Shown: in pieces, positions 1 to 11,598 of the stretch
How the letters are laid out: each line of letters opens with the position of its first letter
Numbering within the stretch: the first letter of the stretch is position 1
Assembly: GCA_021432605.1 (NCBI GenBank)
Contig: MU271143.1
Location: 815,277-879,276 of the forward strand
Length of the DNA: 64,000 nucleotides
Direction: 5' to 3'
Source of the DNA: Coniochaeta sp. PMI_546
Lineage: Eukaryota > Ascomycota > Sordariomycetes > Coniochaetales > Coniochaetaceae
The notes under the pieces: model-generated
What the model saw: only the letters and a program-made list of their open reading frames with translations
Database searches by the model: none
What the model was told of the DNA's origin: nothing
Position numbers and translations under genes: made by a program

Positions 1-1263
1 TCTCTCTCTTCTCTCGAGAGAATCGAAACGAATGGCTTATGGGGGAAGGGTGTGCCTGTTGTAGTTTGACGGAGTTTTTCTTTTTTAGAAAGGGGGGTTG
101 GGGATGTAAGGGATGGGACATTCTTAACTATGTTGTAATATTTTTTCTGCTAGCTTGGGGGGAGATAAGGGGGGGTGGTTGGTGAGAATGCCACGCAAGT
201 ACAAGGCATATACTATATGTACCGTCCTATCGCAGACTTTTTGATACTAGGTGAACCACTCTCTGCATGACCTGTGAGCCCTCGTGAGCAGCCATTCACA
301 TTCATCGGTGACTTCAGATGTAGCACATCGCGACCCTCTTCAGATACTCAGCGGAATCATCGCCGTGAGCCATTATCCCTAAGTCCTCCATCAAAGTCAA
401 GCAGCTATCGTAGGCCCATGTGCTCAACCAGGTTACAGAGCAGGTCTTCAAGGGCAGACACCCACATCACCGTAAGTCCAGGTCAATGCAGCAGCGCATG
501 TGGTAGTAGTGCTATCAATTAGCTATAGCTACACATCTCTTTTACCTAGAGCCGCCGTCCCAGAAACGCAGAACGAAATGAAGCAAAAAACAAGGTGACC
601 AGCCCTGAGCCATTGTGGTCTCATCCAACCTCCCCAAAGCAACCGTCCCTTTCACTCCCAGACCAGCTGTTTCGCTGCTCGGAAATATCCTCTCTTCCCC
701 GTCTCTTGCGGGATATGTACACAAGTAGTTTCGGTCGACTTGGTCGACCCGTGGGTCGGGGGTAGAGGAAGGTTGTACACTCGCGACGGAGTAGAATATA
801 AAAAGGGTCAATTCAGTTATACCCCGTTGCCCAGATTTCCCTTCTAGGACGCCTATGTCATGCCCCCCTTTCGACAATATAGGAAATATGTGTGGTGTGC
901 CGCGATGATGCAGAGAGACCTGGTTGGCCGTTAAGGAGGATCAAGTGTCCCTCGACCGGGGAGGGGGGGGTATCTTGGGTGCAGAGCTTGAAAGCTGCTG
1001 TGACGGGGCTCGCTTCCAGCCGGGCATCGAAGTCCAAAGACGTCGCCGAGACATTTGCTCGTGTCTTGGTATAAATCTCGGAGATCCGCAGGCCTTCTTG
1101 ACCAAAGTACCGAAACCAGGTCTGTGGAGAGAGAGGCATGTCGGATTTGACGGCCGTGAAAAAGGAAAATAAGGTAGGACAACACCCAGTGCCACATGTC
1201 GTGAATCGAAGAAAGGCTGTCTGCAGACAGGCCGGACTCTGGCATCTATTCTCATAAACCTCT
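1..1263. other. Spacer downstream of the FLC/TRP-like gene
   Basis: No gene is supported here. The stretch opens with a CT-rich tract, has T runs near 75-90 and 140-150, and a G-rich run near 960-970. The open frames on both strands are short, lack splice logic and resemble nothing I know. It probably holds the 3' end of the FLC/TRP-like transcript, and perhaps the untranslated end of a gene lying to the left of the window. Confidence 0.5.
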
Positions 1264-3689
1264 TTAATCATAACCAGCACCTCGTTGCCACGGGCTGAAG
1301 GATTGAGTTAGCAACGGATGTCAGCATTGTCAGGTTGTTCCGACGCTTACCTAGAGCTGTTCTGTTGTCTGCTTGGCACTGGACTTGGTGTTTGCCGCGC
1401 CTGTTGATATCCTCCTGGCTGTTGGTATCCTCCTGCCGACAGGTTCGACGTCGAGTTGTTGTATGGGCTCGGCGACGACCTGCCCATGTTTCCGCTGCCC
1501 TGGTTGCGCAGGTACGGCGGTGGCCCCCGCTGGCCGCCGTCCGCGGGGAAGAGTGGCACCGACGGATCGACTGGCGACCGTGGCGGGTTGCTGTAGTTGT
1601 TGTACGACATGTTGGACATCGAGGTCTTGTTGGAAGGTGGGAGGGGCATGTTAGCGGGGTTGCTGCGACGGTACACCGAGTCCGACGAGAGCGAGTCTGC
1701 GTCGTCGTCGAGGTCGAGGCCGTGCTTGTAGCCGCCCTTGTCGCCGCGGGCGGTAGCAGCCAGGGCGTCCAGCTCCGTCGTCGTCGTCAGCTGGGTCTGC
1801 GACTTCATGAAGGATGCGCGGTCGTCCGCCATGTACTGGTAGCGGGCATCCGGGTTCTCGCGGAAGAAGACGATGACCGTGGTCACGATAAGCATGATCA
1901 GCAGGACAAGGGCAAAGATGGCATTGGCGATCCACAGGACGACGCCGACGACACCGGTGACGAGAGGAGGCTGGTTGAAGACATCGGTGAAGATCAAGAG
2001 GAAGACGGCGTTCAGGAAGTTGACGGCGCAGATGGCGATGTTGAAGGAGTTGGTGCTCTTGTCCATCCACGGGCGGAGGACGCTGGCCGCGATCAGGGCC
2101 GCCGCCTCGATGATGAGGAACGCCACGGCCTGGACGGTGCCCTTGGACTGCCCGAAGGCCAAGAACATGCCCTTGAGGATGGTGTAACCCAGCATCGGCA
2201 CGATAAAGTAGTAGGCCGAAGCCCTGAACTGGACGTACAGGAAGCCCCACTTGTTCAGGGCCTGGGGGTCGGAGAACAGGATGTAGGCCGGGTTCCTGTG
2301 CATGGCGACGGACCGGCGGGCGATGCGGATGACCTTGGACGCGGCCCATCCGAGGGTGATGGTCATGCCGAAGAAGAAGAAGACGGCGAGCACCATCTCG
2401 GCGGGCGAGTCGTTCTGGGTGAACTCCCACAGGCAGAGGATGGTCATCTGCGGGTAGCCGATCAGGGTCATGCGGAAGAGGATCCCCTTGAGCACGGTGA
2501 ACCAGCCGTTGCGGAACTCGAGGAAGGTGTCGTGCTTGATCCAGTTGTTCTTGGCCGCGACCTCGCAGAAGCCCTTCCAGGCGGCCACGCAGATCACGGT
2601 GAAGACGACGAAGATGCAGTAGAAGACCAGGCCCGTCATGAACACGTTCGTCGACTCGATGGCCGCCCGGAACGCCACGCGTTGGATGCCGTACACGATG
2701 TAGCTGCCGGTGGACGTCTGGATGTTTCCTCGCTTGGCGATGGTGGCCGCCGCGTTCGAGATGGGGTCGACCACGCCGCGAGGCATCATGGCGACCGCGC
2801 GGTTGAACAGGCCGAGGGACGGGGCAGCGACCTGCAGCGCACGCTTCTGGACCTGGACAGACACCGTGGTCAGAGAGTCGAGGAGGGTCGAGGGCGTGCC
2901 GCCGGTCGCACGCTGGTACCAGGTGAAGATGTCCTGCATGAACTCGAGCTTGATGATGCCCATGCTCCACTGGAAGTCCTGCGTCCACGACTGCGCGACG
3001 GGCGGCAGGGGCACGCCGGTCATGCCGATCATGGCCTGGGACTGGAAGTAGCCGAAGAGCGAGAGGGCGTTGGCAGCCACGTGGGACGCGGCATTGGCGT
3101 GGCCGAGGCCAGACACGAGAGCGGACGACGCCAGCGCGAGGCCGGCAACGATGGCGGTCGCCCACTTCACGCCGATCAAGTCCACAGTCTTCCCGTTCGA
3201 GATGGCGGCCTCGACGCACGCCGCGCTCTCGCCGGCGCGGTCGCCGTCCGTCATGTTGATGAAGACCTTGACCTTGGCGTCGAGATCCGGGAAGGTGTAG
3301 GCGATGCCGGGCAGTTGCTTCAGCGCATCAGCGCTGACGGGGAGATTGAACCGCAGAGGAATCTTGCCGGACGTCATGGGACAGAGACCGGCCAGGCCTG
3401 CGTTGCACGGGTCGACCGTCTGGCGGGTGATCTGGTAGCCGTAGGCGGAGATGATGACATCGAAGACGACGCTGCCCTGGATCGACGAGACGGCGATGAT
3501 GTTGACCGAGGCCGAGTTGTTGTTGGGGGTGAAGACGACATTGAAGAGACTGGCGGAGAAGCCCGACTGTTCCTGACATGTGTTCAGCGAGCTCGACTGG
3601 AGCATAGGCCCATCGTCGGCGAGGGTCGGGGAGACGAGGGCGGCTAGGGAGCAGAGGAGAGCCAGCGGCTTCCCTATTGAGAGCCGCAT
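1264..3689 (-). CDS. FLC/TRP-like membrane protein (flavin carrier family)
   Basis: Predicted 789 aa in two exons, 3689-1351 and 1294-1264. Residues 1-24 form a signal peptide, followed by an ML-like lumenal/extracellular domain (to about 165), a polytopic TRP-like membrane region (about 185-620) and a Ser/Pro/Gln-rich cytosolic tail. This order is that of the fungal FLC/Pkd2-type family, linked to FAD transport into the ER, calcium signalling and cell-wall integrity. The unspliced frame would stop right after codon 780. However, a GTAAGC donor overlaps that stop, a GCTAAC branch site follows and a TTCAG acceptor lies at 1295, so a 56-nt intron is likely. Splicing gives the tail ending SPWQRGAGYD, which fits my memory of relatives. 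The family call is firm; transported substrate and membrane are inferred only from relatives. Confidence 0.9.
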
Positions 3690-6628
3690 GGTCGTCGGAT
3701 GCGATACGGAAATCTAGAACGTGGTCAAGAAGACGGATCTCCCGGCGGGGAGAGCGTGCAGGTTCGAGTCACTCTAGGCGGTGGTGGCAGTGATGGTGGT
3801 TCTTTGTTGATCACGGCAATGTCGTGACGGAGGCACGCTGTGGAAAGGGGAAACGACTGCGGTCGCCAAGTTCGATGGTTCAATTGAGATGGTCGTGGTC
3901 GTGACAGGAAGGAAAAATAAGCGAGTGAGTCTGCCAGCGATCGACCTGCAAACGATGGTGGTGAAGTTGAGTGGTTGGTGTGGTTGGATTTGTGAGGGTA
4001 GAGTGAAGACTGAAGAGTGGAAAGCAGCGAAAAGACGGGAGTTTGCTTGCGTAGGGGACCGCTTTGTTGCACGGGGGGTTAGCCTTGGGTTGTCCTTGGT
4101 TCAGGGTACCTTACTGATAGTCTGATGCAGCTAATGCACGGTGCCGTAATTGATGAAAGGGGGAAAAAACTGGGATGTGCAAGACATGGACCAATAAAGT
4201 GCCAGGATGGCAGATCTCGAAGTGGATCTGTAAACGCGCCCTCAAGACGGAGCCAAGTCCACGTATGCGCAGATTAGCGGGATACCTCAGCACAAGCATT
4301 CAACCCGCTGGAAGGGTCGTACTGCACTAACAGAGCACTGCTGAGGCACAATGTTACCAGTCTTGGTAGATTAAGCGAAATGAGATCATCCGTATTCCAG
4401 AGGTACTTTCCTTCACACGCACACTGAGCATGGAGCAGCGGTACACCCGTGTCCGCAGATCTGATCCTGCAAGCCAAGTACGGGAATTGCCTAACAGAAA
4501 TACTTTTATCTCGAGCGTTTCCGTGTCTGTGTGCATTAAGACAATTCAACACTCCAGGTCGCTCATCAGTCAATCGTAGGTCACAGTGGCTACACGCGTC
4601 ATTATCTCTCAGTGTTCATCCTGGTGTACGGCGTAAGGTGAGCCAGTAATTGCTGCAATTCCTGTTGTCATGCTGCCGCCAGCTCTTTACCGGTGGGCTT
4701 CGTGGAGGACTGCCGTCTTCCGTGGCCTAAACAAGGAAACACACAGCAATCAACGTCACCGACGGTGCCTCTGTTGCCATGCAAGCCACCCGCTTTCTCA
4801 TTCTTCTTGACACCGGTTCCTGCGCTTCCAACCTCGCCAGCCACAAGCTACACGTGTACACATACAGTGCCTTAGTCTCACTTTAGTGCTTTCGGGCGGA
4901 ATTGTCGTCGTCATTGCCAACAAACTCACTCTCGGAGACGTCAGATAAACAAGGACGACTTCCCAAAAACGGTCTCGAGCCCACCCGGCCTGAAAAAGGT
5001 AAGAACAACAACCTGGATGCCAATTCGACGAGGGTGGTGCCCCAGAAACGACCTGGATGGAACGACGCGTCCAATGAACGGGACGAGGGTCCCAAACGGA
5101 CTGTGGTGAGTGTGGTCTTGCGGCACACCCGCCCAGGGCCCTGCGACAGACCGTGTTTGGCATGGCGGCCTTGGTAAGACAGGATAAAATTATTACGGGC
5201 TGCACAGCCTCACTCATTCATCATGGGCGGCGGCAAGACCCCAAGGGGGGGGGGGGTTCGAGAGCCAAGGCCTTGGCCTCTGGTTGCCCTGGATTCAACA
5301 CAAGGTGGGCGATATCCAGGGCATCCAAGTGAAATCGACTATTGCATCACTTGACAACACGTGAAGATGCAGGTCTCGCAGATGCGATGGCAGGAGGGAT
5401 CACAGTACCCTCCATTGCACTGGCCTCGACACACATCTCAGCACCATGTTTGCCAGCCTGTACTGAGCAATTGAAGCCATCACTTTTGGCAGACATGCTC
5501 CCCAGCACCGACATCAGCCAAATATGGACACGGGTACAGCACCGCTACGAGTGAGTGCAACGGTAGCACGCCCCTCCACCGGCGCATCCGCTGTGCACCG
5601 CAACTGTGCCGGAATGTGCTCTACAGCAACGTATCCATCAGTAGCGTCTCCAAGTGCCGCATTCCCGACGAGGAACGTGGCCATCGAAGGACCCTTTTTT
5701 TGCAACCCTCTACACGTAGTCGATGCTATTTCAACAGCATTCTCTCACATCTCCGCTCCAGATCATTGTGATGGCCTAGATCGTTGGTGCATCGGAATCG
5801 ATAAAACTGTCAATCTATGTGTAGCACCCAGACATTGGCCAAAAGCCAGGGCTCATCCCGTCGATCGCAGGGTTCTCTGCATGCCCATCAAACACGTCGC
5901 CAGAGTCTGAGAACTTTAAGTGGCGATCCCCTGGTGTTTCAACACGTACGGGCACTCGTGCCTCTCCTTTGACGTAATTACGTACTCAGCCCATTGCCAG
6001 TGTATCAGAACGGCAAGGGACCGATGTTTCGCACTTGGCCAGGCACACGAACTCTTTGTGCTATCCGGTGTTCTCTGCGAAGTCATTGTGTATTCCATCG
6101 TGATGTCGAAATGGGCGTCCTTTGAGTGATAGCTTGTTGGTCCCCAAAGTGAACGGGTCGTCGGTATTGACCGCATTCTCGGACCGCCATGGCGTTACAA
6201 CTTTGCACCAACAGACGCGCGGCCCTCTACGATGAAGAGCCGCGAACCTGTCTCTGCTCCACATCGCTGCCCGGGCTGGTGGAACCGCCAGAGACCTTTT
6301 CTCTACCTGGTCGTGGTAGCTTCCAACTCGGGAATGGCATGTCGCTGGACCAATCTGCGACACGAAAGTAACATAGTGACACAGAGAGCTAGATATATCA
6401 ACAGGTCAATTGGCTGGCCATGGACGATGCCGACACTGGCTCGTCCCGCTGCAGACATGGCTACGGCAACGACACCCAGACAGAAAACACCATGGTACAG
6501 AGAATCCTATATACCGTCTAAACCTGCAAGGCCGTCATGCTTCATCCCTTCGTGACCCCCGCCCCTCCCGTAGAGAACGCCGTGAAGCAAAGCCGTAGGT
6601 TAGATAATCGTACACCTCGTAAAAAAAA
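3690..6628. other. Long spacer, no gene seen
   Basis: About 2.9 kb between the start of the FLC/TRP-like gene and the end of the DUF3433 gene. The minus strand just upstream of the FLC start is C/T-rich, as in fungal promoters and leaders. A run of 12 G lies at 5245-5256. The open frames near 5342-5910 are short and unlike any family I know. A GGTTCGAGTC string near 3762 resembles a tRNA B box, but the flanks do not fold. Confidence 0.5.
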
Positions 6629-9253
6629 TCACAGCCACTCCACCGGCCTCTCCTCCCACGGATTCGTAGCCTTGCTGTAGTCATACTCGAACCGGTACCG
6701 GCTCAGCAGCTCCTCCTCGTCGACCCCGCAGTGCGGCAGGCCGTCCCGGCCCCTGAACCACCCCAGCCCGTACGTCTTGCCGATCTCCTCCAGCCGCCCC
6801 GCCATCTGCGCCCCGTTCATCTTGGCCGTGCCCACAAAGTCGTACAGCATCTTGCTCTGGTGTATAAACGCCAGCACGCTGGCGATCGTGTTGGGCTGCC
6901 GCGGCAAAAACACCCTCCGCCGCCGCGCAAACACCACCGCCGCCGTGGCGAACATGTACACCAGCACCAGGCCGGCCATGCCCAGCGTCACCCAGAAGCT
7001 CACCGCCGTCTCCTGCCCGGCGTTGATGTCCTCCCCTGCGGCGTCCGGGTCGCCCTGTCCCGTCTTGTTGTCCTCGAGCGCGGCCAGGAAGTCCCGCCCC
7101 TCGACCGTGGCCAGCGAAGTGGCCAGCACGGTGAAGAACTCGGCCAGCACGCTGCCGAAGCCGACGAAGAAGACGGTCCAGTGCCCGTTCATCAGGGCCG
7201 CCACGGCCACCCACCCGAACGGCATGGCGGTGTAGTCCAGCGTCAGGGTCCGGGGCGGCGCGTGCCGGCGCGACAGGATGTAGTACGGCTCCATCAGCCG
7301 TATGTCCGTCTCGAGGCTGCCCCAGCTCAGCTTCACGCAGACGGCCAGGGCGGTGACGACCCAGGGCGCGCGGTCGGTCAGGATCGTGGCCTTGGTGAAG
7401 AGGAAGACGGGGATGAAGGAGAGGAAGAGGGCGATGCCGACGAGGAAGGGCACGGCGCCGGCGGCGCGGAGCATGACCGGGTGGGGGTTCTCCGAGAGGT
7501 GGCTGCGGGTGAAGCGGTCGCGCTCCGTCTTGGTGGGCGGGTTGTCGTCGTCCGGGGCCAGCGAGGAGTTGCGCAGGACGTAGCGGTGGTCCTTGAGGCG
7601 GTGGTGGATGTCCTTGTGTGTGGCGACGTCCATGTCCTTGAAGTCCATCAGGATGTGCGACACCACGGCCATGGAGGCGAGGCCCGCGATGCCCTTGACG
7701 TCGGCCAGGAGGCCCGACTTGCGGGACTGCAACTGGTAGAAGAGGACGCAGCCCAGCAGGGCGATGAGGAAGAGGGTGACGGTCAGGATGCGCGAGTATA
7801 CGGCGTTGATGACGATGCTCTTCTCGTCGAGGGGGTTCTTGAGCCGCTCCTCGCGGCTGGGGGAGAGCATGATGGAGGCCGCGCCGAGGGTGGGCACCAG
7901 GGCGTTGGCGAGGAGGGTCGCGATCGAGGACACGAACACGGCGTAGTGCTTGCAGTAGAAGGCTCTGAAGGGCCGCAGGAAGTTCCAGTACGTGATGTAG
8001 TCGACGTTGATCGACTCCGCCGCCAGCGCGCCGCCTTCTTTCGAGAGCTGATAGAAGGCCTCCAGACGCTTCACCTCGAAGTCGGTGATCTGCCACAGGA
8101 TGCCGTACGACACGGATATGATGGTCGGCAGGAACTTGAACGCAAAGTACTCGACCGGCGGGATCTCCGACGGCGTGTGGAACGTCATCAGCGGCTTCCG
8201 CGCCGATACCTGATACACCACCTCTTGGGCGCCGCCGAGCCCGGCCGACAGGATGATCAGACTCAGGAGGTACGGCCACCGCATCGAGAAGGGCTTCCAG
8301 TCCGGCTGGGGGTAGAAGATCTCCTTCCGCTGCGTGTTGGTGGGGAAGGTGGTCTGGCGCATGCCGGACTGGTCCAGGCCAGCCGGCCCGGACATGCTCG
8401 ACAGGTCCGTCATGGAGTGGTGGACAGGCGTAGGAGGCGACTCGTCCTCGATGATGACCTCGATCACCTTGCCGCTCTTGTTTGCCTCGCTCTGGCCGAT
8501 GCGCTTGAGCGTGGCTGCCCTCCCGAGGCCGGACTTGTTCCGTGCGAGAGAGAACGACCTGGACAGGGGCGTCCGAGGTGCCCTGTCCGCCACAGGGCTC
8601 GCTGCGAGGAGCTCCGACTCCCTGAGGGTGGTGTCCGATCGGATGCCCAGGCCGATCCCTCCAGTCAGATTCCCCTGAGCCTCGCGTTCCTGCAGCCCCC
8701 TCATGAACTCCTCGTCCTGCCACGTGCTCGGCCCCAGCGTGATCGAGTAGTCGACCGGGTGTTCGTCCGCAGCTGCGCCAGCCGCACCTCGATTTGCTCC
8801 GTCCGTATCGGCGGCTCCTCCGATAGGCTCCGCGTGTTTGAGCAGCCCTATCTGCCCCATGTCTATGCCGTCCTCTTCCTCAGGTATCGTCTCGTGCGTG
8901 CCCCTCAACGCATTGCCGAAGCCGAAGCCGCGGCTGGGTTTCCTCATTGGCCTCGGGGCACTGCCCGTGACCGGAACGGGCTCGTACCCGCTGTTCGAGC
9001 TGCCGGTGAACGCCGACCAGCCATTGGATCCGTTCCGTAGAGGGCTTGTCACGTCGTCGGAGCCCCGCCGGGCCTCGCCGTCGCTCGACTGCAGAGACAC
9101 CATGCTCTCTCGCCTGCCCGCTGTGGGGCTGCGGTAGTCATCGCCGAACCAATTGTAGTCTGTTATGTCCGAGACTATGGATATCCGACTCAACGAGTTG
9201 GACGAGGAGCTGCTGTGCAGCGGTGGTCGCCGGGGCGGATCGTTTGAATCCAT
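6629..9253 (-). CDS. DUF3433-domain multi-pass membrane protein
   Basis: An intronless 874-aa protein. Residues 1-310 are a Ser/Arg/Asp-rich, probably disordered cytosolic part that includes an acidic stretch near 124-135. A first membrane segment lies near 325-345. The first DUF3433 unit follows at about 375-465 and is recognisable by an ITDFEVKRLEAFYQLS block. A second unit (about 640-740) carries the matching LETDIRLMEPYYILS block. Further membrane spans and a short tail ending EERPVEWL complete the protein. Two DUF3433 units separated by membrane helices is the usual layout of this ascomycete-only family. Its function is unknown, and nothing in the neighbourhood suggests one. The start is the first ATG of the frame, shortly before a Ser-rich stretch. 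Confidence 0.88.
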   Translation of the reverse strand: MDSNDPPRRPPLHSSSSSNSLSRISIVSDITDYNWFGDDYRSPTAGRRESMVSLQSSDGEARRGSDDVTSPLRNGSNGWSAFTGSSNSGYEPVPVTGSAPRPMRKPSRGFGFGNALRGTHETIPEEEDGIDMGQIGLLKHAEPIGGAADTDGANRGAAGAAADEHPVDYSITLGPSTWQDEEFMRGLQEREAQGNLTGGIGLGIRSDTTLRESELLAASPVADRAPRTPLSRSFSLARNKSGLGRAATLKRIGQSEANKSGKVIEVIIEDESPPTPVHHSMTDLSSMSGPAGLDQSGMRQTTFPTNTQRKEIFYPQPDWKPFSMRWPYLLSLIILSAGLGGAQEVVYQVSARKPLMTFHTPSEIPPVEYFAFKFLPTIISVSYGILWQITDFEVKRLEAFYQLSKEGGALAAESINVDYITYWNFLRPFRAFYCKHYAVFVSSIATLLANALVPTLGAASIMLSPSREERLKNPLDEKSIVINAVYSRILTVTLFLIALLGCVLFYQLQSRKSGLLADVKGIAGLASMAVVSHILMDFKDMDVATHKDIHHRLKDHRYVLRNSSLAPDDDNPPTKTERDRFTRSHLSENPHPVMLRAAGAVPFLVGIALFLSFIPVFLFTKATILTDRAPWVVTALAVCVKLSWGSLETDIRLMEPYYILSRRHAPPRTLTLDYTAMPFGWVAVAALMNGHWTVFFVGFGSVLAEFFTVLATSLATVEGRDFLAALEDNKTGQGDPDAAGEDINAGQETAVSFWVTLGMAGLVLVYMFATAAVVFARRRRVFLPRQPNTIASVLAFIHQSKMLYDFVGTAKMNGAQMAGRLEEIGKTYGLGWFRGRDGLPHCGVDEEELLSRYRFEYDYSKATNPWEERPVEWL

Positions 9254-10419
9254 GGTGGCTGATCATAACACATTAAAGGGTGGGTTAAGTTGTGGATTAG
9301 TTGGGTATACAGGGTGCTGAGGAAGCGAGAGTCGCAAGCTGGGGAGGGAAATGATTTCTTCTCGTCTAGATGAAAAGCGACAGGATGCAGATAGCGAGCG
9401 GTCTGGTTGGAAGGCTAATCAAGGCTGCGACGTCTTAGGGCATTCTGAGAGAGAGTCCTGTGAAATGGCGCGGTGCAAAGGAGGCTGCCTTGAACTGTTG
9501 CGTGGGGATCGGACACCACACGCGCATCCACGGGCAATGACAGATTTCCACGGCCTCACTGTAGAATGATTTGGAAGAGAGGGAAGAAAAATGGTCGACA
9601 AGGCCGCATGAAGTCAGCGCGCCCAGAGGTCAAGACCAACAAGTGCAAGCGTGCAAGCGTGCGGCTGATCGGTCAAGCTGAACAAGGGTCCCAGTCCCTG
9701 ACAGGATAAGGCTGAGCGGCACGGGTCGTCGTCATGGTCCTGCCTTCTCCAAGGCCAGGGAAAATATCTCGTGAGTCTAGGTCTGTTGTTACCATCGCAT
9801 TGCTTAGATGTCAATCTCTACGTGACCGCGTCATCGCACGCAGATAATCCTCACATACTTTGGTGAAACAGTTGGTCCGACCTTTTGAAGGTCATGGATG
9901 TCGAGGTCGTTCCTTCCCCATGGGTTCCCTCCGGGGACCTGGCTCGTCCGACGGCGCTAATGCACATGTGGAAGCGAGACCAGCCAATCAGACAGCACGG
10001 CCCCCACAGCTTTGCAGCACCCAAGATTGGTTCCCAAAATAGCATCAACGAGCCAGCCAGGTCTGTACCACAGTAGAGGTTTGCCAGATATTCGAGTTAA
10101 GAAACAAGATCTGTGTACACTATCGTGTATTCACGCGTCGTAGAAGCAGAGGCACGACTGCTATTTCTGCAAGCCCAGAGAGATAGTGTACGTTACTCGC
10201 GAGCCTTGCATACAGGCCATGCCACTCGAGGAATCCGTGCTTCAGCTAAGAGCTCAGACTCTACCATGTTGTGCGTAGATCAAGGTAAGATCCGGCATAT
10301 GTCATATGTAATGGACTATATAATGTACAGTAATGCATATACGAGGAAGCGTAACATATGGCCAGTGGCACACTCTCAGCTTAGGTAGCTGTGAAAGACG
10401 CTGCAATGTCCAACACACC
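9254..10419. other. Spacer, no gene seen
   Basis: This is 1.17 kb between the DUF3433 start and the end of the secreted-glycoprotein gene. I see only short chance open frames. AT-rich sequence near 10310-10360 probably belongs to the 3' end of the glycoprotein transcript. Confidence 0.5.
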
Positions 10420-11598
10420 CTACACCTTGGTCAAGGTGACATTGTCGATCCACAGGTAACTCCAGGCCGCGCTCGAGACAGGCGCCGCGCAAGACAACGA
10501 GATCTGCACCAGCGCCGCGTCGACAGCGGCGCCCGCAGTCCACGTGTTGGAGAACTGGACCCAGCCCTGCGCGACTGTCACGGCCGCGCTCTGGATGGCC
10601 ACGGCGCCGTTGACGTAGACCGTCGCCGTGGTGGGCCGGTCGGCGGCGCTGGCCGAGATGGTGCGCAGCTGCACGCTGACCCTGTACTGCGCGCCCGGGC
10701 AGACGCGCACGGCCTGCTGCAGGCGGTGGCCCTCGTGCGCGTTCAGGACCCGGTCGATGGCGCTCTGGACGATGGCGGCGCCGTCCGCGGCGGGGTTGGC
10801 CGAGCCCGGGTTGCCGCGGATCAGGCCACTGCCGATGGCCGGGTTGCTCTGCATGATCCAGTCCGAGCTGGTCTCGAAGGAGGGGTTCTTGACGACCTGG
10901 GTTGCCGACGGGCAGCTGACGAACGAGGTGCTGGTGGCGGTTGTCTGGTCGCCGGGGAGGGTGACGGTGGTCGGCACGGTGACGGTCACGACCTCCTCCT
11001 CGCCGGGGAGAGTGACGGTAGTCGGCACGGTGACGGTGGTCTGGTCGCCTGGCAGGGTGACGGTGGTCGGCACGGTCACGGTCACTACCTCCTCCTCCCC
11101 GGGCACGGTGACGGTGCTCGTCGTCTCCTCGCCCGGCAGAGTGACGGTGGTGGGCACCGTCACAGTCGTCTGATCGCCGGGCAGGCTGACGGTGGTCGGT
11201 ACAGTGACAGTCACCACTTCCTCCTCGCCAGGGACGGTGACCGTGGTCGGAACAGTCACATAGGCAGTAGAGGCGAGGCAGCTCGAGATGGTGCTGGTCG
11301 AAGTAGAGCTCGAACTGGTCGAGGTCGAGGTCGACGAGCTGCTGGTCGAGGTCGGCGTCGGGAACTGGCAGGCGCAGGCACTGCTGACCTTGTCGACGCT
11401 GCCGCCACAGTTGGCCAGGTACGACGGGATCACGGACGACTGGCTTGCGGGGACAGATGTCGCTGTGAATGAGGCGCAGAAACTGCTGGCCGAGGCGAGG
11501 CGTGCCGTGTTCTGGATGGCGCGCAGACAGTTGTCCGCGTTGCACACACCGGCGGCAGAGGCCAGGGGCAAGAGGGCGAGTAACGAGAGGACGAGCAT
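10420..11598 (-). CDS. Secreted repeat glycoprotein with CBM-like C-terminus
   Basis: 392 aa, intronless. The start is the ATG at 11598, since it puts a clean signal peptide (about 1-16, ending ASAAG) at the N-terminus; an upstream in-frame extension would bury it. Residues 19-77 hold six cysteines in a short folded unit of a kind seen in fungal wall proteins (CNADNC near 19-24, ACAC near 74-77). A Ser/Thr linker (81-107) leads to a Val/Thr/Pro repeat region (113-222). After that comes a domain (about 229-392) beginning CPSATQVVKNPSFE that resembles carbohydrate-binding jelly-roll modules of the CBM4/9 kind. No catalytic residues or GPI signal are evident. The role is probably binding or structure at the cell wall; the ligand is unknown. 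A TATA box lies 85 bp upstream. Confidence 0.85.
   Translation of the reverse strand: MLVLSLLALLPLASAAGVCNADNCLRAIQNTARLASASSFCASFTATSVPASQSSVIPSYLANCGGSVDKVSSACACQFPTPTSTSSSSTSTSTSSSSTSTSTISSCLASTAYVTVPTTVTVPGEEEVVTVTVPTTVSLPGDQTTVTVPTTVTLPGEETTSTVTVPGEEEVVTVTVPTTVTLPGDQTTVTVPTTVTLPGEEEVVTVTVPTTVTLPGDQTTATSTSFVSCPSATQVVKNPSFETSSDWIMQSNPAIGSGLIRGNPGSANPAADGAAIVQSAIDRVLNAHEGHRLQQAVRVCPGAQYRVSVQLRTISASAADRPTTATVYVNGAVAIQSAAVTVAQGWVQFSNTWTAGAAVDAALVQISLSCAAPVSSAAWSYLWIDNVTLTKV
10933..11262 (-). repeat. Tandem coding repeats, TVTVPTTVTLPG type
   Basis: Codons 113-222 of the secreted glycoprotein repeat the block TVTVPTTVTLPG, each copy followed by either GDQT or GEEEVV-type spacers, about six times. 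The two spacer types alternate, which suggests duplication of a larger double unit. Such Thr/Val/Pro stalks are usual in O-mannosylated wall proteins and vary in length between strains. Confidence 0.85.

Noticed and set aside
1335-3647. 770-codon plus-strand frame opposite the FLC/TRP-like gene
   Set aside because: Arg/Asp/Gly/His-rich antisense shadow of a GC-rich gene; no domain or splice logic.
3750-3785. tRNA B-box-like string GGTTCGAGTC
   Set aside because: Flanking bases do not form a T stem, and no A box or acceptor stem is present.
6731-9040. 769-codon plus-strand frame opposite the DUF3433 gene
   Set aside because: Same kind of antisense shadow; the minus strand has clear membrane helices and family blocks.
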